Source: Mesorhizobium shangrilense
Lineage (GTDB): Bacteria > Pseudomonadota > Alphaproteobacteria > Rhizobiales > Rhizobiaceae
Length of the DNA stretch: 64,000 bases
Reading direction: 5' to 3'
Assembly: GCF_040537815.1 (NCBI RefSeq)
Contig: NZ_JBEWSZ010000001.1
Span: 5,040,739-5,104,738, forward strand
The notes under the pieces are model-generated. The model made no database searches and was not told the origin of the DNA. It worked only from the letters and a program-made list of their open reading frames with translations. Below, piece after piece: positions 30,346 to 39,632 of the stretch (position 1 is the first letter of the stretch; every line of letters begins with the position of its first letter). Position numbers and translations under genes: made by a program.

Positions 30346-30966
30346 CTACCACATCGTCTGCTTGTAGCTGTCGTCCAGCCAGCGGTCGGTTGCTTCGGCG
30401 GAATCGGCAAGCGCCAGCTGGTCGCGCAGGATCTGGCCGAGCGTCGGCAGCGTCGTGCGGTCGTACCAGCTCTCCGGCTTCCACAGGTCGGAGCGCATGA
30501 AGGCCTTGGCACAATGCATGTAGGTGGCCTTGACGGCGACGACGATGACGCTTTGCGGCTCCCTGCCGTCGACGGCGAGCCGTTCGCGCAAGGTGGCATC
30601 GACGGTGATGCGGGCATCGCCATTGACGCGCAGCGTCTCGTTCATGCCGGGAATGAGGAAGAGCAGTCCGACCGAAGGGTTGAGGAGGATGTTCTCCAGC
30701 GTGTCCAGACGATTGTTGCCGGGCCGGTCGGGAATGGCGATGGTCCTGTCGTCGAGAATGGCTGCGAAACCCGGCCGGTCGCCCCGCGGCGTCACGTCGG
30801 CATTGCCGGCGCCATCGGATGAACCGATCAGCACGAACGGGCTCTTGCCGATGAAGGAGCGGCAATGGCCATCCAGCGCCTTCAGCTCCTTGCGGATCGA
30901 GCCGTCCGTCGGCCGGGGCGTCTTGTAGATCGTCCTCAGCTGTTCGCGCGTGGCGACGAATTCCAT
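30346..30966 (-). CDS. Pyridoxamine 5'-phosphate oxidase-like flavin protein
   Basis: A 206-residue split-barrel FMN protein. The segment NADVTPRGDRPGF and FLIPGMNETLRVNGDARIT are typical of the PPOX-type family annotated as MSMEG_1061-like. It is not the vitamin B6 enzyme PdxH, which has a different C-terminus. The ATG at 30966 lies 26 bases beyond the yciB stop. Confidence 0.85.
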   Translation of the reverse strand: MEFVATREQLRTIYKTPRPTDGSIRKELKALDGHCRSFIGKSPFVLIGSSDGAGNADVTPRGDRPGFAAILDDRTIAIPDRPGNNRLDTLENILLNPSVGLLFLIPGMNETLRVNGDARITVDATLRERLAVDGREPQSVIVVAVKATYMHCAKAFMRSDLWKPESWYDRTTLPTLGQILRDQLALADSAEATDRWLDDSYKQTMW

Positions 30967-30974
30967 GGCCCTCT

Positions 30975-31006
30975 CCCTATTGTTTGCCGGCCCTATTGTT
31001 TGCCGG
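30975..31006. repeat. 16-base tandem duplication at the yciB 3' end
   Basis: The unit ccctattgtttgccgg occurs twice in a row (30975-30990 and 30991-31006). One copy contains the last codons and stop of yciB, the other lies in the spacer before the flavin protein gene. Confidence 0.85.
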
Positions 31007-31664
31007 CCTTCTCTCCGGTCTTGTCGTCCAGCGAATGACGCAGGATCAGCGGCATCTGGCTGAACGTGAACAGAAGCGTGATCGGCATGATTCCCCAGAC
31101 CTTGAAGGTAACCCAGGCGTCGGTGGAAAAATTGCGCCACACCACTTCGTTGACGATGGCCAGGAACAGAAAGAACAGGCCCCAGCGGAAGGTCAGTTTC
31201 CGCCAACCTTCGGCATCGAGGCTGAAGGCAGAATCGAAGACATAGCCGAGCAGCGACTTGCCGAAGAACAGGCCGCCAAGCAGCACGCCGCCAAACAGCG
31301 TGTTGACGATGGTCGGCTTCATCTTGATGAAGATGTCGTCCTGCAGATAGAGCGTCAGCGCACCGAAGATCAGCACGACGACGCCCGACACCATCGGCAT
31401 GATCGGCAGGGTGCGGGTCAGCAGCCAGGAGGCGATCAGGGCGATCGCGGTCGCGGCCATGAACAGTCCGGTGGCGACGAAGATCGGGCCGCCGAGTTCG
31501 GCCAGCGCGGGAAACTTCTGCAGCAGCCATTCGCCGCGCGCATTGGCGAAGAAGAACACCATCAGCGGCCCGAGCTCCAGCACCAGCTTGAGCACGGGAT
31601 TGAGGCCTTCCTTTTTTCCCTTCTGAGGATCGGACGGATCGCGTTCGAGGATGGGTGGGTTCAT
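30993..31664 (-). CDS. yciB: Inner membrane septation/envelope protein YciB (IspZ)
   Basis: A 223-residue membrane protein with about six helices. [35 protein letters not shown] and [14 protein letters not shown] are clear YciB signatures. It takes part in envelope synthesis and septation. An alternative ATG at 31685 would add seven residues; neither has a strong ribosome site. It follows ftsY on the same strand. Confidence 0.92.
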   Translation of the reverse strand: MNPPILERDPSDPQKGKKEGLNPVLKLVLELGPLMVFFFANARGEWLLQKFPALAELGGPIFVATGLFMAATAIALIASWLLTRTLPIMPMVSGVVVLIFGALTLYLQDDIFIKMKPTIVNTLFGGVLLGGLFFGKSLLGYVFDSAFSLDAEGWRKLTFRWGLFFLFLAIVNEVVWRNFSTDAWVTFKVWGIMPITLLFTFSQMPLILRHSLDDKTGEKAGKQ

Positions 31665-31726
31665 GAAAACTTCTTTCTTACGCATGATCTGATCCAGAAA
31701 GTCTGCAACTTTCTGGGATATGCTTG

Positions 31727-33658
31727 TTAGGCCACTCCAGCGATCGCCCGGGCGAATTCGCTTGCCGAGAAAGGTTCGAGGTCGTCGACCTGTTCGCCGA
31801 CGCCGATGAAATAAACCGGCAATTTGTGCTTTGCCGCGATCGCCACCAAGATACCGCCGCGCGCCGTGCCGTCCAGCTTGGTCATCACCAGGCCATTGAC
31901 GCCGGCGACATTGCGGAAGATCTCGACCTGGTTCAGCGCGTTCTGGCCGGTGGTAGCGTCGACCGTCTGCAGCACGGTGTGCGGCGCTTCCGGATCGAGC
32001 TTGCCCAGCACGCGGACGATCTTTTCGAGTTCCGCCATCAGTTCGACCTTGTTCTGCAGCCGGCCGGCGGTGTCGATGATCAGCACGTCGGAGCCCGCCT
32101 GTTTGGCCTTCTCGAAGGCGTCGTAGGCAAGGCCGGCCGCATCGGCACCGAGCTTGGAGGAGATGACGGGCGATTTCGTCCGCTCGCCCCAGATCTTCAG
32201 CTGCTCGATCGCGGCAGCACGGAACGTGTCGCCGGCCGCCAGCATCACCGACAGGCCGCCATCGGTGAGCTTCGCCGCCAGCTTGCCGATGGTTGTTGTC
32301 TTGCCGGTGCCGTTGACGCCGACGACAAGGATGACATGCGGCTTGTGGTTGAGGTCGAGCTCCAGCGGCCTGGCGACAGGGGTCAGGACCTTCTCGACCT
32401 CGGCGGCCATGATGGCGCGCACTTCCGTATCGGAGACATCCTTGCCGTAGCGGCTGGCGGCCAGCGCATCGGTGACGCGCAATGCGGTCTCCATGCCGAG
32501 GTCGGCGCGGATCAGCACATCCTCCAGATCCTGCAATGTCTCTTCGTCGAGCTTTCGCTTGGTGAAGACGCCGGCGATGTTGCCGGTGAGCTCGCGCGAC
32601 GAACGGGCAAGTCCGTCCTTCATGCGCTGGAACCACGAGCGCCTCGGCGCCGGCTCCGGGGCCTTCTGCACCTCGGCCTTCTGCTCGACCTTCTTGGTGA
32701 CGGTCACCTTGCCCGGAGCGGGCTTTGGCTCGGGCAGGGGTTGCGGGGCTGGTGGCGTGACCGGCTGCGGCTCGGGTGCGACCTCGGCAATGATGGGCTG
32801 TGCTTCGACGGGCGCCGGCTGGCGAAGGGGGGGCGCGATTTCCGCCGATGGCGCCGGAATCGTTGGCGCGGCTTCGTCGGTTGGCGCAAGGTCATTCGCA
32901 GGCTGGCGCTGCCCCTCACCCTTACCCTCTGCCCGTGAAGTACGGGGCGAGGCGGGCATCAGCGCCGAGGCTTCTTCTTCAACATTTGCAGGAGGGGCAC
33001 TGGCGTCACGATCAGCGCCCTTCTCCCCGTCCCTATACGGGGAGAAGGTGCCGGCAGGCGGATGAGGGGCGGCGCTGACATCCAAGGGAAGTCTGGCGGA
33101 CGGGATCGCCGACGGCGTCTCGACTGGCGTCGGCACTTCCACGGGCGCAGGCTCTGGCTGTCTCCCCGGTACAGGCACGACTTCAGGCTGTTCTGGCGTC
33201 GGAATTTCCGGTGGCGCAGGTTCCGGAACGCGTTCCGGAACGACCGGCACCTCGGGCGTTTCTTGCGGGGCCGGCTGTTCAGCGGGTATTTCGGGAGCCT
33301 GTGGCTCCCGGGCGGGCTCGACCGGTCGCGGCTCCTCGGCCGGTACAGGCTCAGGCTGGATCTCGGGCTCGGACGGAACCGTAGGCTCCGGGGCTGGCGG
33401 GACGGTTGGAATGGGCTCGGGAACCGGTTCCTCGACAGGCGCCGGTTCCGGCTGAGGCGGCTCGGCCGGAACTGTCGGCACAATTTCCGCCTGCGGCTCG
33501 TCGCGCTTCAAGAATTCCGGAACGACCTGTTCGGCCGCCGGCTTCAGCGCATCCAGCTGATCCCATTTGATCGGTGGCAGCGGCGCGGTCTCGTCGATCC
33601 GCTCTTCGACAATCTCTTTCTTGCCGAACGAAAATATCTTCTTGAAAAAACCAGCCAT
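31727..33658 (-). CDS. ftsY: Signal recognition particle receptor FtsY
   Basis: A 643-residue SRP receptor, longer than most because of a Pro/Glu-rich acidic N-terminal region of about 330 residues. The NG domain holds G1 [29 protein letters not shown] and [10 protein letters not shown]. It docks SRP-ribosome complexes at the membrane. Residues about 197-249 are encoded by a rhizobial palindromic repeat read in frame, as a separate feature. The ATG at 33658 is 13 bases after the mtaB stop. Confidence 0.95.
   Translation of the reverse strand: MAGFFKKIFSFGKKEIVEERIDETAPLPPIKWDQLDALKPAAEQVVPEFLKRDEPQAEIVPTVPAEPPQPEPAPVEEPVPEPIPTVPPAPEPTVPSEPEIQPEPVPAEEPRPVEPAREPQAPEIPAEQPAPQETPEVPVVPERVPEPAPPEIPTPEQPEVVPVPGRQPEPAPVEVPTPVETPSAIPSARLPLDVSAAPHPPAGTFSPYRDGEKGADRDASAPPANVEEEASALMPASPRTSRAEGKGEGQRQPANDLAPTDEAAPTIPAPSAEIAPPLRQPAPVEAQPIIAEVAPEPQPVTPPAPQPLPEPKPAPGKVTVTKKVEQKAEVQKAPEPAPRRSWFQRMKDGLARSSRELTGNIAGVFTKRKLDEETLQDLEDVLIRADLGMETALRVTDALAASRYGKDVSDTEVRAIMAAEVEKVLTPVARPLELDLNHKPHVILVVGVNGTGKTTTIGKLAAKLTDGGLSVMLAAGDTFRAAAIEQLKIWGERTKSPVISSKLGADAAGLAYDAFEKAKQAGSDVLIIDTAGRLQNKVELMAELEKIVRVLGKLDPEAPHTVLQTVDATTGQNALNQVEIFRNVAGVNGLVMTKLDGTARGGILVAIAAKHKLPVYFIGVGEQVDDLEPFSASEFARAIAGVA
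32912..33069. repeat. Palindromic repeat element inside the ftsY coding region
   Basis: The minus strand reads cccctcatccgcctgccgg, then ttctccccgtataggg with acggggagaag, and ends with gggtaagggtgagggg. These are the ends and inner hairpin of the mosaic palindromic repeat that is normally intergenic in rhizobia. Here it is translated as part of the low-complexity N-terminal region of FtsY without a stop. Confidence 0.8.
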
Positions 33659-33671
33659 ATTTTTTGCGTTC

Positions 33672-34988
33672 TCAGGCGGCGCGCGCGGCAAGCGGCGCTG
33701 CGATCAGTCTGATACCATCGTGGCCGGTGATATCAGCTTCGAGGATATCGCCCGGCGCACCCGTGCCGAGTGCGGCAAGCGTGAAACCTTGGGTGCGGCC
33801 AAGGCCGTCACGCTCGATCAGGATCGACTGACGCGTTCCGACAAGCGACGACAGATGACTGCCATACGCGGCTTCGCCGGCGGCGCGCAGCCGGGCGGCG
33901 CGCTGCTTGACCACCTCGCGGCGGACCTGCGGCATGCGCGCGGCGGGCGTGCCCTCGCGCGGGCTGAACGGGAAGACGTGGAGGTGCGTCAGTCCGCACT
34001 CCTCGACGATTTTTTCCGAATTCTCGAACATCCCGTCCGTTTCGGTCGGAAAGCCGGCGATGATGTCGGCGCCGAAGACGATGCCAGGACGCAATTTGCG
34101 CACATCCTCGCAGAAGCGGATCGACTGATCGCGCAAATGCCGGCGCTTCATGCGCTTCAGGATCATGTCGTCGCCCGATTGAAGCGACAGATGCAGATGC
34201 GGCATCAGCCGGGCCTCGGTGGCGATGGCGTCGAGCAGATCGTCGTCAGCCTCGATCGAATCAATGGAGGAGAGCCGCAGGCGCTTCACATCGGGCACCT
34301 GCTTGAGGATTGTCTTCACAAGCTTGCCGAGTTTTGGCGCGCCCGGCAGGTCGGCTCCGAAACTGGTCATGTCGACGCCGGTCAAAACGATCTCGGCATA
34401 GCCGTTTCCGGCAAGCCGCTTCACCTGCTCTACCACGGCGCCCATCGGCACCGAACGCGAATTGCCGCGCCCGTAGGGAATGATGCAGAAGGTGCAACGG
34501 TGGTCGCAGCCATTCTGCACCTGGACGAAGGCACGCGCCCGGCCCTCGATGGCGTCGACCATGTGCCCGGCCGTCTCGCGCACTGAAAAGATGTCGTTGA
34601 CGCGCGCCTTCTCGGTGTCGTTGACACCGAAATCCGGCAAGGCGCGATAGGAATGCGCCTTCAGCTTCTCGTCATTGCCGAGGACGAGGTCGACCTCGTC
34701 CATGGCGGTAAAATCCTGCGGCGCGGTCTGCGCGGCGCAGCCGGTGACGATGATGCGCGCCTGGGGATTTTCGCGGCGTGCCTTGCGGATCGCCTGCTTG
34801 GCCTGGCGCACGGCCTCGCCGGTGACGGCGCAGGTGTTGAAGATCACGGCGCCGCCGGCCAGAGCACCCAGGCCGGCGCTTTCGGCCTCGCGCCGCATCA
34901 CCTCGGACTCATAGGTGTTCAGGCGGCAGCCGAACGTCACCACGTCGACACCCCCAGCCATATCGACGCCCTTGGGAAGAGCCGACAT
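33672..34988 (-). CDS. mtaB: tRNA t6A37 methylthiotransferase MtaB
   Basis: A 438-residue radical-SAM methylthiotransferase. The N-terminal MTTase domain starts at VVTFGCRLNTYESEVM, the radical-SAM cluster motif is CDHRCTFC, and a TRAM-like tail follows. It converts t6A37 to ms2t6A37 in tRNA. The ATG (34988-34986) overlaps the dapF TGA as TGATG. The longer frame upstream only reads through dapF. Confidence 0.93.
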   Translation of the reverse strand: MSALPKGVDMAGGVDVVTFGCRLNTYESEVMRREAESAGLGALAGGAVIFNTCAVTGEAVRQAKQAIRKARRENPQARIIVTGCAAQTAPQDFTAMDEVDLVLGNDEKLKAHSYRALPDFGVNDTEKARVNDIFSVRETAGHMVDAIEGRARAFVQVQNGCDHRCTFCIIPYGRGNSRSVPMGAVVEQVKRLAGNGYAEIVLTGVDMTSFGADLPGAPKLGKLVKTILKQVPDVKRLRLSSIDSIEADDDLLDAIATEARLMPHLHLSLQSGDDMILKRMKRRHLRDQSIRFCEDVRKLRPGIVFGADIIAGFPTETDGMFENSEKIVEECGLTHLHVFPFSPREGTPAARMPQVRREVVKQRAARLRAAGEAAYGSHLSSLVGTRQSILIERDGLGRTQGFTLAALGTGAPGDILEADITGHDGIRLIAAPLAARAA

Positions 34989-35872
34989 CAGGCTGCGCTT
35001 TCGGTGTCGCGGGCCCAGATTCCGGTCGAGGGATCGAAGCTGCCCGAAAATTCCCATTCGGCCGCGCCGGTCAGGATGACGTGGTCGTCCTCGCGCCACT
35101 CGACATGCAGCGAACCGCCGCCAGGTGTCATCAGGGTAACGCTGCGTCCGGTCCGCTTGGTGCGGGCGGCGGCGACCACCGATGCGCAAGCGGCGGAGCC
35201 GCAGGCCTTGGTCAGGCCGGCGCCGCGTTCCCAGGTACGGATGACCATGGTTTCCGGTGAGGTCACCTGCGCGATGGTGATGTTGGCCCGCTCGGGGAAG
35301 ATCGGATGGTTCTCGAGCAGCGGCCCGAAACGGTCGAGCTCGTAGGACCAGACATCGCGATCGACCCAGAAGATGGCGTGCGGATTGCCCATCGAAACGA
35401 CCGAGGGCGAATGCAGAACAGGCGCGTCGATAGGCCCGATCTGCAGCTCGATCATGCGGGTGTCGCGAAATTCCTCGGCCAGCGGAATGTCCTGCCAGCC
35501 AAAGCGCGGCGTGCCCATGTCGACGGATATCAGCCCGTCGGCATGCTCCCGGGCATTGAGGATGCCGGCGACGGTCTCGAAGGTGAATGTCTTGCGGCCT
35601 GTGTCAGCGGCAAGGGCCTGGACGACACAGCGCGTGCCGTTGCCGCAGGCCTGGGCGCGCGAACCGTCGGAATTCAGGATGTGGATGAAATAGTCGGTGC
35701 CATCGGTCCTTGCGTCATGGATGGCCATGATCTGGTCGAACTTGGTGGCGGCGTCGGCGTTGAGCGCAATGGCAGCCTCCGGCGTCACGCGATCGGCACG
35801 ACCGCGCATATCGGCAACGATGATCTCGTTGCCGATGCCGTTCATCTTGGCGAAAGGGGCAGTGCTTGCCAT
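34988..35872 (-). CDS. dapF: Diaminopimelate epimerase
   Basis: A 294-residue enzyme that converts LL- to meso-diaminopimelate for lysine and peptidoglycan synthesis. The two catalytic Cys are in ACGNGTRC (C76) and TKACGSAAC (about C226). The N-terminal [13 protein letters not shown] is characteristic. It heads a coupled minus-strand run with mtaB and ftsY. Confidence 0.96.
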   Translation of the reverse strand: MASTAPFAKMNGIGNEIIVADMRGRADRVTPEAAIALNADAATKFDQIMAIHDARTDGTDYFIHILNSDGSRAQACGNGTRCVVQALAADTGRKTFTFETVAGILNAREHADGLISVDMGTPRFGWQDIPLAEEFRDTRMIELQIGPIDAPVLHSPSVVSMGNPHAIFWVDRDVWSYELDRFGPLLENHPIFPERANITIAQVTSPETMVIRTWERGAGLTKACGSAACASVVAAARTKRTGRSVTLMTPGGGSLHVEWREDDHVILTGAAEWEFSGSFDPSTGIWARDTESAA

Positions 35873-35944
35873 CGCTCCGAAAATTCCGTGTCCGTTTGGC
35901 GCTATATGGCGGAAACGGGCAGGAATTACCAGTGCGCAGCGATT

Positions 35945-36106
35945 TCACGTCACCGCGAAGATGCCGAGCACCACGAGCAGGAAGATGATCAGAACGATGC
36001 CGATCAGTATGCGCGCGCCGGTGGCGGCGGCTCCGGCAAGCGCCGGCATGCCGAGCAGGCTGGCGGCAGCCGCGACAATCAGAAGAATGATGATCCACTT
36101 GATCAT
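35945..36106 (-). CDS. DUF1328 (YtjA-like) small membrane protein
   Basis: A 53-residue protein made of two hydrophobic helices separated by a Gly/Ala stretch (GMPALAGAAATGARI). This is the DUF1328 pattern. The ATG at 36106 has GAGG in front. The function is unknown. Confidence 0.85.
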   Translation of the reverse strand: MIKWIIILLIVAAAASLLGMPALAGAAATGARILIGIVLIIFLLVVLGIFAVT

Positions 36107-36189
36107 TGAAAATGCCTCGAACGATATGCCTGGGACACGGACCAAACGTTATCGTGACCCTTAGGTTCCCGGTGCCCGTGTCCGCTAGG

Positions 36190-37245
36190 TCAAGCAGTCG
36201 GCGATTGCGGCACGTCCCAAGCTTCACCGGGGTGCAAGGCGCGGAAATGGTCCTGCGAAAGGCCCGCGGCATCCAATGCTTCGGCCAGATGTCTTGCCGG
36301 CTCGTCGATTGGCTCGTCGGTGAGATGGAACGTGCCCCAGTGACAGCCGGCGGCGTATGCGGCGTTGCACAGTTTCATGCCTTGCACGGCTTCTTGCGGG
36401 TTCTGGTGCTGCGGCTCCATGAACCAGCGCGGCTCGTAGGCGCCGATCGGCAGGATGGCGAAGCGGAAGCCGCCATGTTTTTGCGCCATCAGCCGGTAGT
36501 TGATGCCATCGTGAAAGCCGGTATCACCGGCAAAGTAGATGTTGCCGGCCGGCGTTTCGACGACAAAGCCCGCCCACAGCGCCATGCGCCTGTCGCGCGC
36601 ACCGCGCGCCGACCAGTGATGCGCGGGCTCGATGTGAATCACTGTCCCATTGCCAATGTCGATACGATCGCCCCAGTCATGCATCGACAGCCGCATGCCG
36701 GGAACGGCGGCCTCGATGATGGCGTCGTTGCCGAGCGGTGTGATCACCAGCGGATCATGTGCTGTCTTGAGCCGCTTCAGCGTCGCGAGGTCGAGATGAT
36801 CGTAGTGGTTGTGGCTGAGCAGCACGAGGTCGACCGGCGGCAGGTCGGCGAAGGCTACACCTGGCGGGTTGACCCGTTTCGGCCCGGCGAAGGAGAGCGG
36901 TGAGACGCGCTCGGACCAGACCGGGTCGGTGAGGATGTTGAGGCCCGCCGTCTGGATCAGCAGCGTCGAATGGCCGACCATCGTCACGCGCAATTCGGAA
37001 CCTTCGATCCGCGCTCCTGGCTTTGCCGGCGGAAATGGGCTCGGGCTGGCTGTCGGCCATTTTGAGCGTTCGCCGCTGAGTTGCCATTTCAGCAGGTCAG
37101 CGAAACGGCCGGGCGGCTTGCCATCGGGATTGAAAAACAGTGTGCCGTCGAAATGGTCGCTCGGCGGGCCGCTGTAATAACGGTTAGCGGCTTTCTTTCT
37201 CGCGGCCAAATTTTCGGCTCCAGCAGGTTTCTGTTTCTGCAACAT
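36190..37245 (-). CDS. MBL-fold metallohydrolase, NAPE-PLD/UlaG-like
   Basis: A 351-residue metallo-beta-lactamase fold protein. The metal motif SHNHYDHLD is near residue 140, with FAGDTGFHDG and the late HLTDEPIDEP following. The family includes phospholipase D-like and lactonase enzymes; the substrate is unknown. The ATG at 37245 was chosen, and one at 37272 (nine residues longer) is also possible. Confidence 0.85.
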   Translation of the reverse strand: MLQKQKPAGAENLAARKKAANRYYSGPPSDHFDGTLFFNPDGKPPGRFADLLKWQLSGERSKWPTASPSPFPPAKPGARIEGSELRVTMVGHSTLLIQTAGLNILTDPVWSERVSPLSFAGPKRVNPPGVAFADLPPVDLVLLSHNHYDHLDLATLKRLKTAHDPLVITPLGNDAIIEAAVPGMRLSMHDWGDRIDIGNGTVIHIEPAHHWSARGARDRRMALWAGFVVETPAGNIYFAGDTGFHDGINYRLMAQKHGGFRFAILPIGAYEPRWFMEPQHQNPQEAVQGMKLCNAAYAAGCHWGTFHLTDEPIDEPARHLAEALDAAGLSQDHFRALHPGEAWDVPQSPTA

Positions 37246-37361
37246 AGGGCCGAAGCCCTCTGGCGCAAACATTTGTCGGGCGGATGCCGGCTCGGCCGAA
37301 AGGCCGCGCGCTGGTGGGGCCGATAATTTCCGGTGTACGATCACGCAGCGGAGGAGCCCAC

Positions 37362-38792
37362 ATGCGTTGGCAGGCAGTTCTTGCAGTCATAGCGGCGATC
37401 ACGGGAGTTGCGCCGGTATCGCCGGCTGCTACCGCGCAGACAGAGCCCAGCGCCTGCACCTACGCGCCAACCATATTGGACGCGGCCGATTTCCTGCTGG
37501 CAGAACCCGCAACGTTCCCGAATTTCTGGCGCGACCGTTTTGGCGATGACGCGGCCTATCTGAGGATACGCTATGGCGGGCTTGCCTACACCGAAGGTTC
37601 GGCACTGCTGGCCGACTTAGAAAAACGCAGTCATCCTCCACTGCGCATTGTCGAACTCAGGGTTGCCTATGCAAAAACGCCGGACAGGGCGGCGATGATT
37701 GCCGGCATGCAACCGCTGCCCAACGCCAAGTCGATTGTGCCACAGCTTGGCCAATCTGCCTTGCGTGCCCTCGTCTCCGAGGACGGCGGCGACTGGCTGC
37801 TGGGCGAAGTGGGGCGCTTGCAGACGTCCGACCCTTACCAGGCGTCGGAAGCCGCCAAAGGAACTGCGCGGGCGCTATCCGATCTCGATGAGGAAGCAAA
37901 GTCACATCTCGCCCAAAAGGCCGAAGATGCAGGCATTTGGCGGCTGGCTCTCGAGATGCGGGCAGCCAAGGAGGACCTCTCCGACTACGTCGCCTACCTT
38001 GATAGGCTTCCATCCGCCGTGCGCCCCGACAAGGCCAGTCGCACGGGCTCTATCCGCCGTACCCTTTACTCAGCTGATCTTCGCCCTTCCTTCGATATCT
38101 CCAGACAGCCAGCGGAGGTGCAGGCGGTCGACCGTCAAAACGGCATGGGTCCAGCCATCCGGTCGATCGGGCAGCTGATTGCCCATGCTCCTCAAGCCGC
38201 GATCCTGCTCACGCTCATGAACCAGACAGGCGATTTGCGCCTCGGTCCCACGGTGGCAGGGGCGCTCAATGCCCAGATTGCAGCAAGACAGCTCGACCCG
38301 ACCAACAATCCCGATGCTGTTACGGCAGCCATGCTCAACGCGATCGATTATGTTCTTGGTCACCGCGACCGGCAGGATAATCTGCGTCACGCCTTGATTT
38401 CCGAGATGCAGGGCGAAACGGCGGAGTTGTTCATCGACAGGGCGTTGGCGCGGGTGACGCTAGCCCGGTTCATGCAAGGCAATGGCGACGAACCGCCACC
38501 TCGCCCGAAACAGCTCACCACCGCCTTCCCTTGGGAACAGTGGGTCGGATTGGCCGGTAAGCTGAAGGCCGGCGAAACCATCTCGCCGGAAGATCGCATC
38601 GTCGCGGCAGAACTCATGATCGCAGCCGACCGCCCTTCAGAGTCGCTGGCCTTGCTGAAAACAGCCGGTGATTGGAAGACGGCAGTGCTGCGGGCTCATG
38701 ATCTGGCACTTGCACTGGACCGCCGATGCGCCGACCTGCTGCGAGCTCCGGTGCCGCTTTCGCAATCGCTCTACCGGTTCGAACCGCGCTAG
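37362..38792 (+). CDS. Secreted protein of unknown function
   Basis: A 476-residue protein with a signal peptide (VLAVIAAITGVAPVSPAATAQ). The mature part is mostly helical by composition, with repeated Ala/Leu-rich segments, and suggests a TPR-like or solenoid fold; no catalytic motif is visible. There are few Cys (one near residue 32 and one near the end). The ATG at 37362 has GGAGGAG upstream. It is not a family I recognise. Confidence 0.75.
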   Translation: MRWQAVLAVIAAITGVAPVSPAATAQTEPSACTYAPTILDAADFLLAEPATFPNFWRDRFGDDAAYLRIRYGGLAYTEGSALLADLEKRSHPPLRIVELRVAYAKTPDRAAMIAGMQPLPNAKSIVPQLGQSALRALVSEDGGDWLLGEVGRLQTSDPYQASEAAKGTARALSDLDEEAKSHLAQKAEDAGIWRLALEMRAAKEDLSDYVAYLDRLPSAVRPDKASRTGSIRRTLYSADLRPSFDISRQPAEVQAVDRQNGMGPAIRSIGQLIAHAPQAAILLTLMNQTGDLRLGPTVAGALNAQIAARQLDPTNNPDAVTAAMLNAIDYVLGHRDRQDNLRHALISEMQGETAELFIDRALARVTLARFMQGNGDEPPPRPKQLTTAFPWEQWVGLAGKLKAGETISPEDRIVAAELMIAADRPSESLALLKTAGDWKTAVLRAHDLALALDRRCADLLRAPVPLSQSLYRFEPR

Positions 38793-39007
38793 GTGAGGCG
38801 ATGCAGTACGCACGCTTGACGCCGAATGCCATGCCCGGGCGCTCTTTGAAAGCAGGCTGTGGTCGGGGCCTGTCGTGATAAATTTGCAACAGATGTTGCC
38901 GCGAACCGTATTTTAACCATATCGGGTTGAAATTTCGCCACCTTCTCCATCTTGGTGGGGGTGACATTGCGCGGACGGCAGCCCCGCCGATCCGACGGAG
39001 GTTTGGA

Positions 39008-39550
39008 ATGAATTTTTCGAAAACCGGTCTGGTGGCCGTATCACTGGCCGCTCTTTTTGCGAGCGGCTGCACAACCTCGCGGTTCTCGTCGATGGATGAC
39101 CAGCAGCCCGCGCCGCTGCAGGCCACGCCCGCCGGCAAGGTGACCGCCAACCAGCTGCCGCCGCCAGCGGCACCCGGCACCACCGATCCGTCGCAATTTC
39201 CGACCGCGCCGCAGAACAACACCCAGGTGGCCTCATTGCCGCCGGATGGATCGGCCCCCACCGGAGCCGCCGATCTGACCGCGGCCAACGTCGCCGGCGT
39301 CTGGAATGCCAGCGTCTCCGGCCAGAGCTGCAAGATCGCGACGCCGCAGACCAAGTTCGGCGCCGGCTTCCGCGCCGGACCGTTGCATTGCCCGGCTCCG
39401 ATCGACGGCATCAAGTCCTGGAACGTTTCCGGCAAGCAGTTGACGCTCTATGACGACAATGGCGGCACGCTGGCGCGGCTCTATTCCTCGGGCGGCTCGA
39501 AATTCGACGGCCAGACTTCCAGCGGCCAGCCGATTTCGCTTACAAGGTAA
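39008..39550 (+). CDS. omp19: Outer-membrane lipoprotein Omp19, protease-inhibitor family
   Basis: A 180-residue lipoprotein. The lipobox ASGC places the acylated Cys at about residue 19. A Pro/Ala-rich linker leads to a C-terminal AprI/Inh domain (GVWNASVSGQSCKIATPQTK, FRAGPLHCP, KQLTLYDDNGG) that closely follows Brucella Omp19. Brucella Omp19 inhibits host proteases and protects the cell; here a role against environmental or host-plant proteases is inference. Confidence 0.92.
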   Translation: MNFSKTGLVAVSLAALFASGCTTSRFSSMDDQQPAPLQATPAGKVTANQLPPPAAPGTTDPSQFPTAPQNNTQVASLPPDGSAPTGAADLTAANVAGVWNASVSGQSCKIATPQTKFGAGFRAGPLHCPAPIDGIKSWNVSGKQLTLYDDNGGTLARLYSSGGSKFDGQTSSGQPISLTR

Positions 39551-39632
39551 GCTTGGCTTCTCCCAATGCATGTCGCTCAAAAGTGGCCTGCTTCTGGGGC
39601 AGCGACATGTATAAGAAAAAACGACGTGACCG

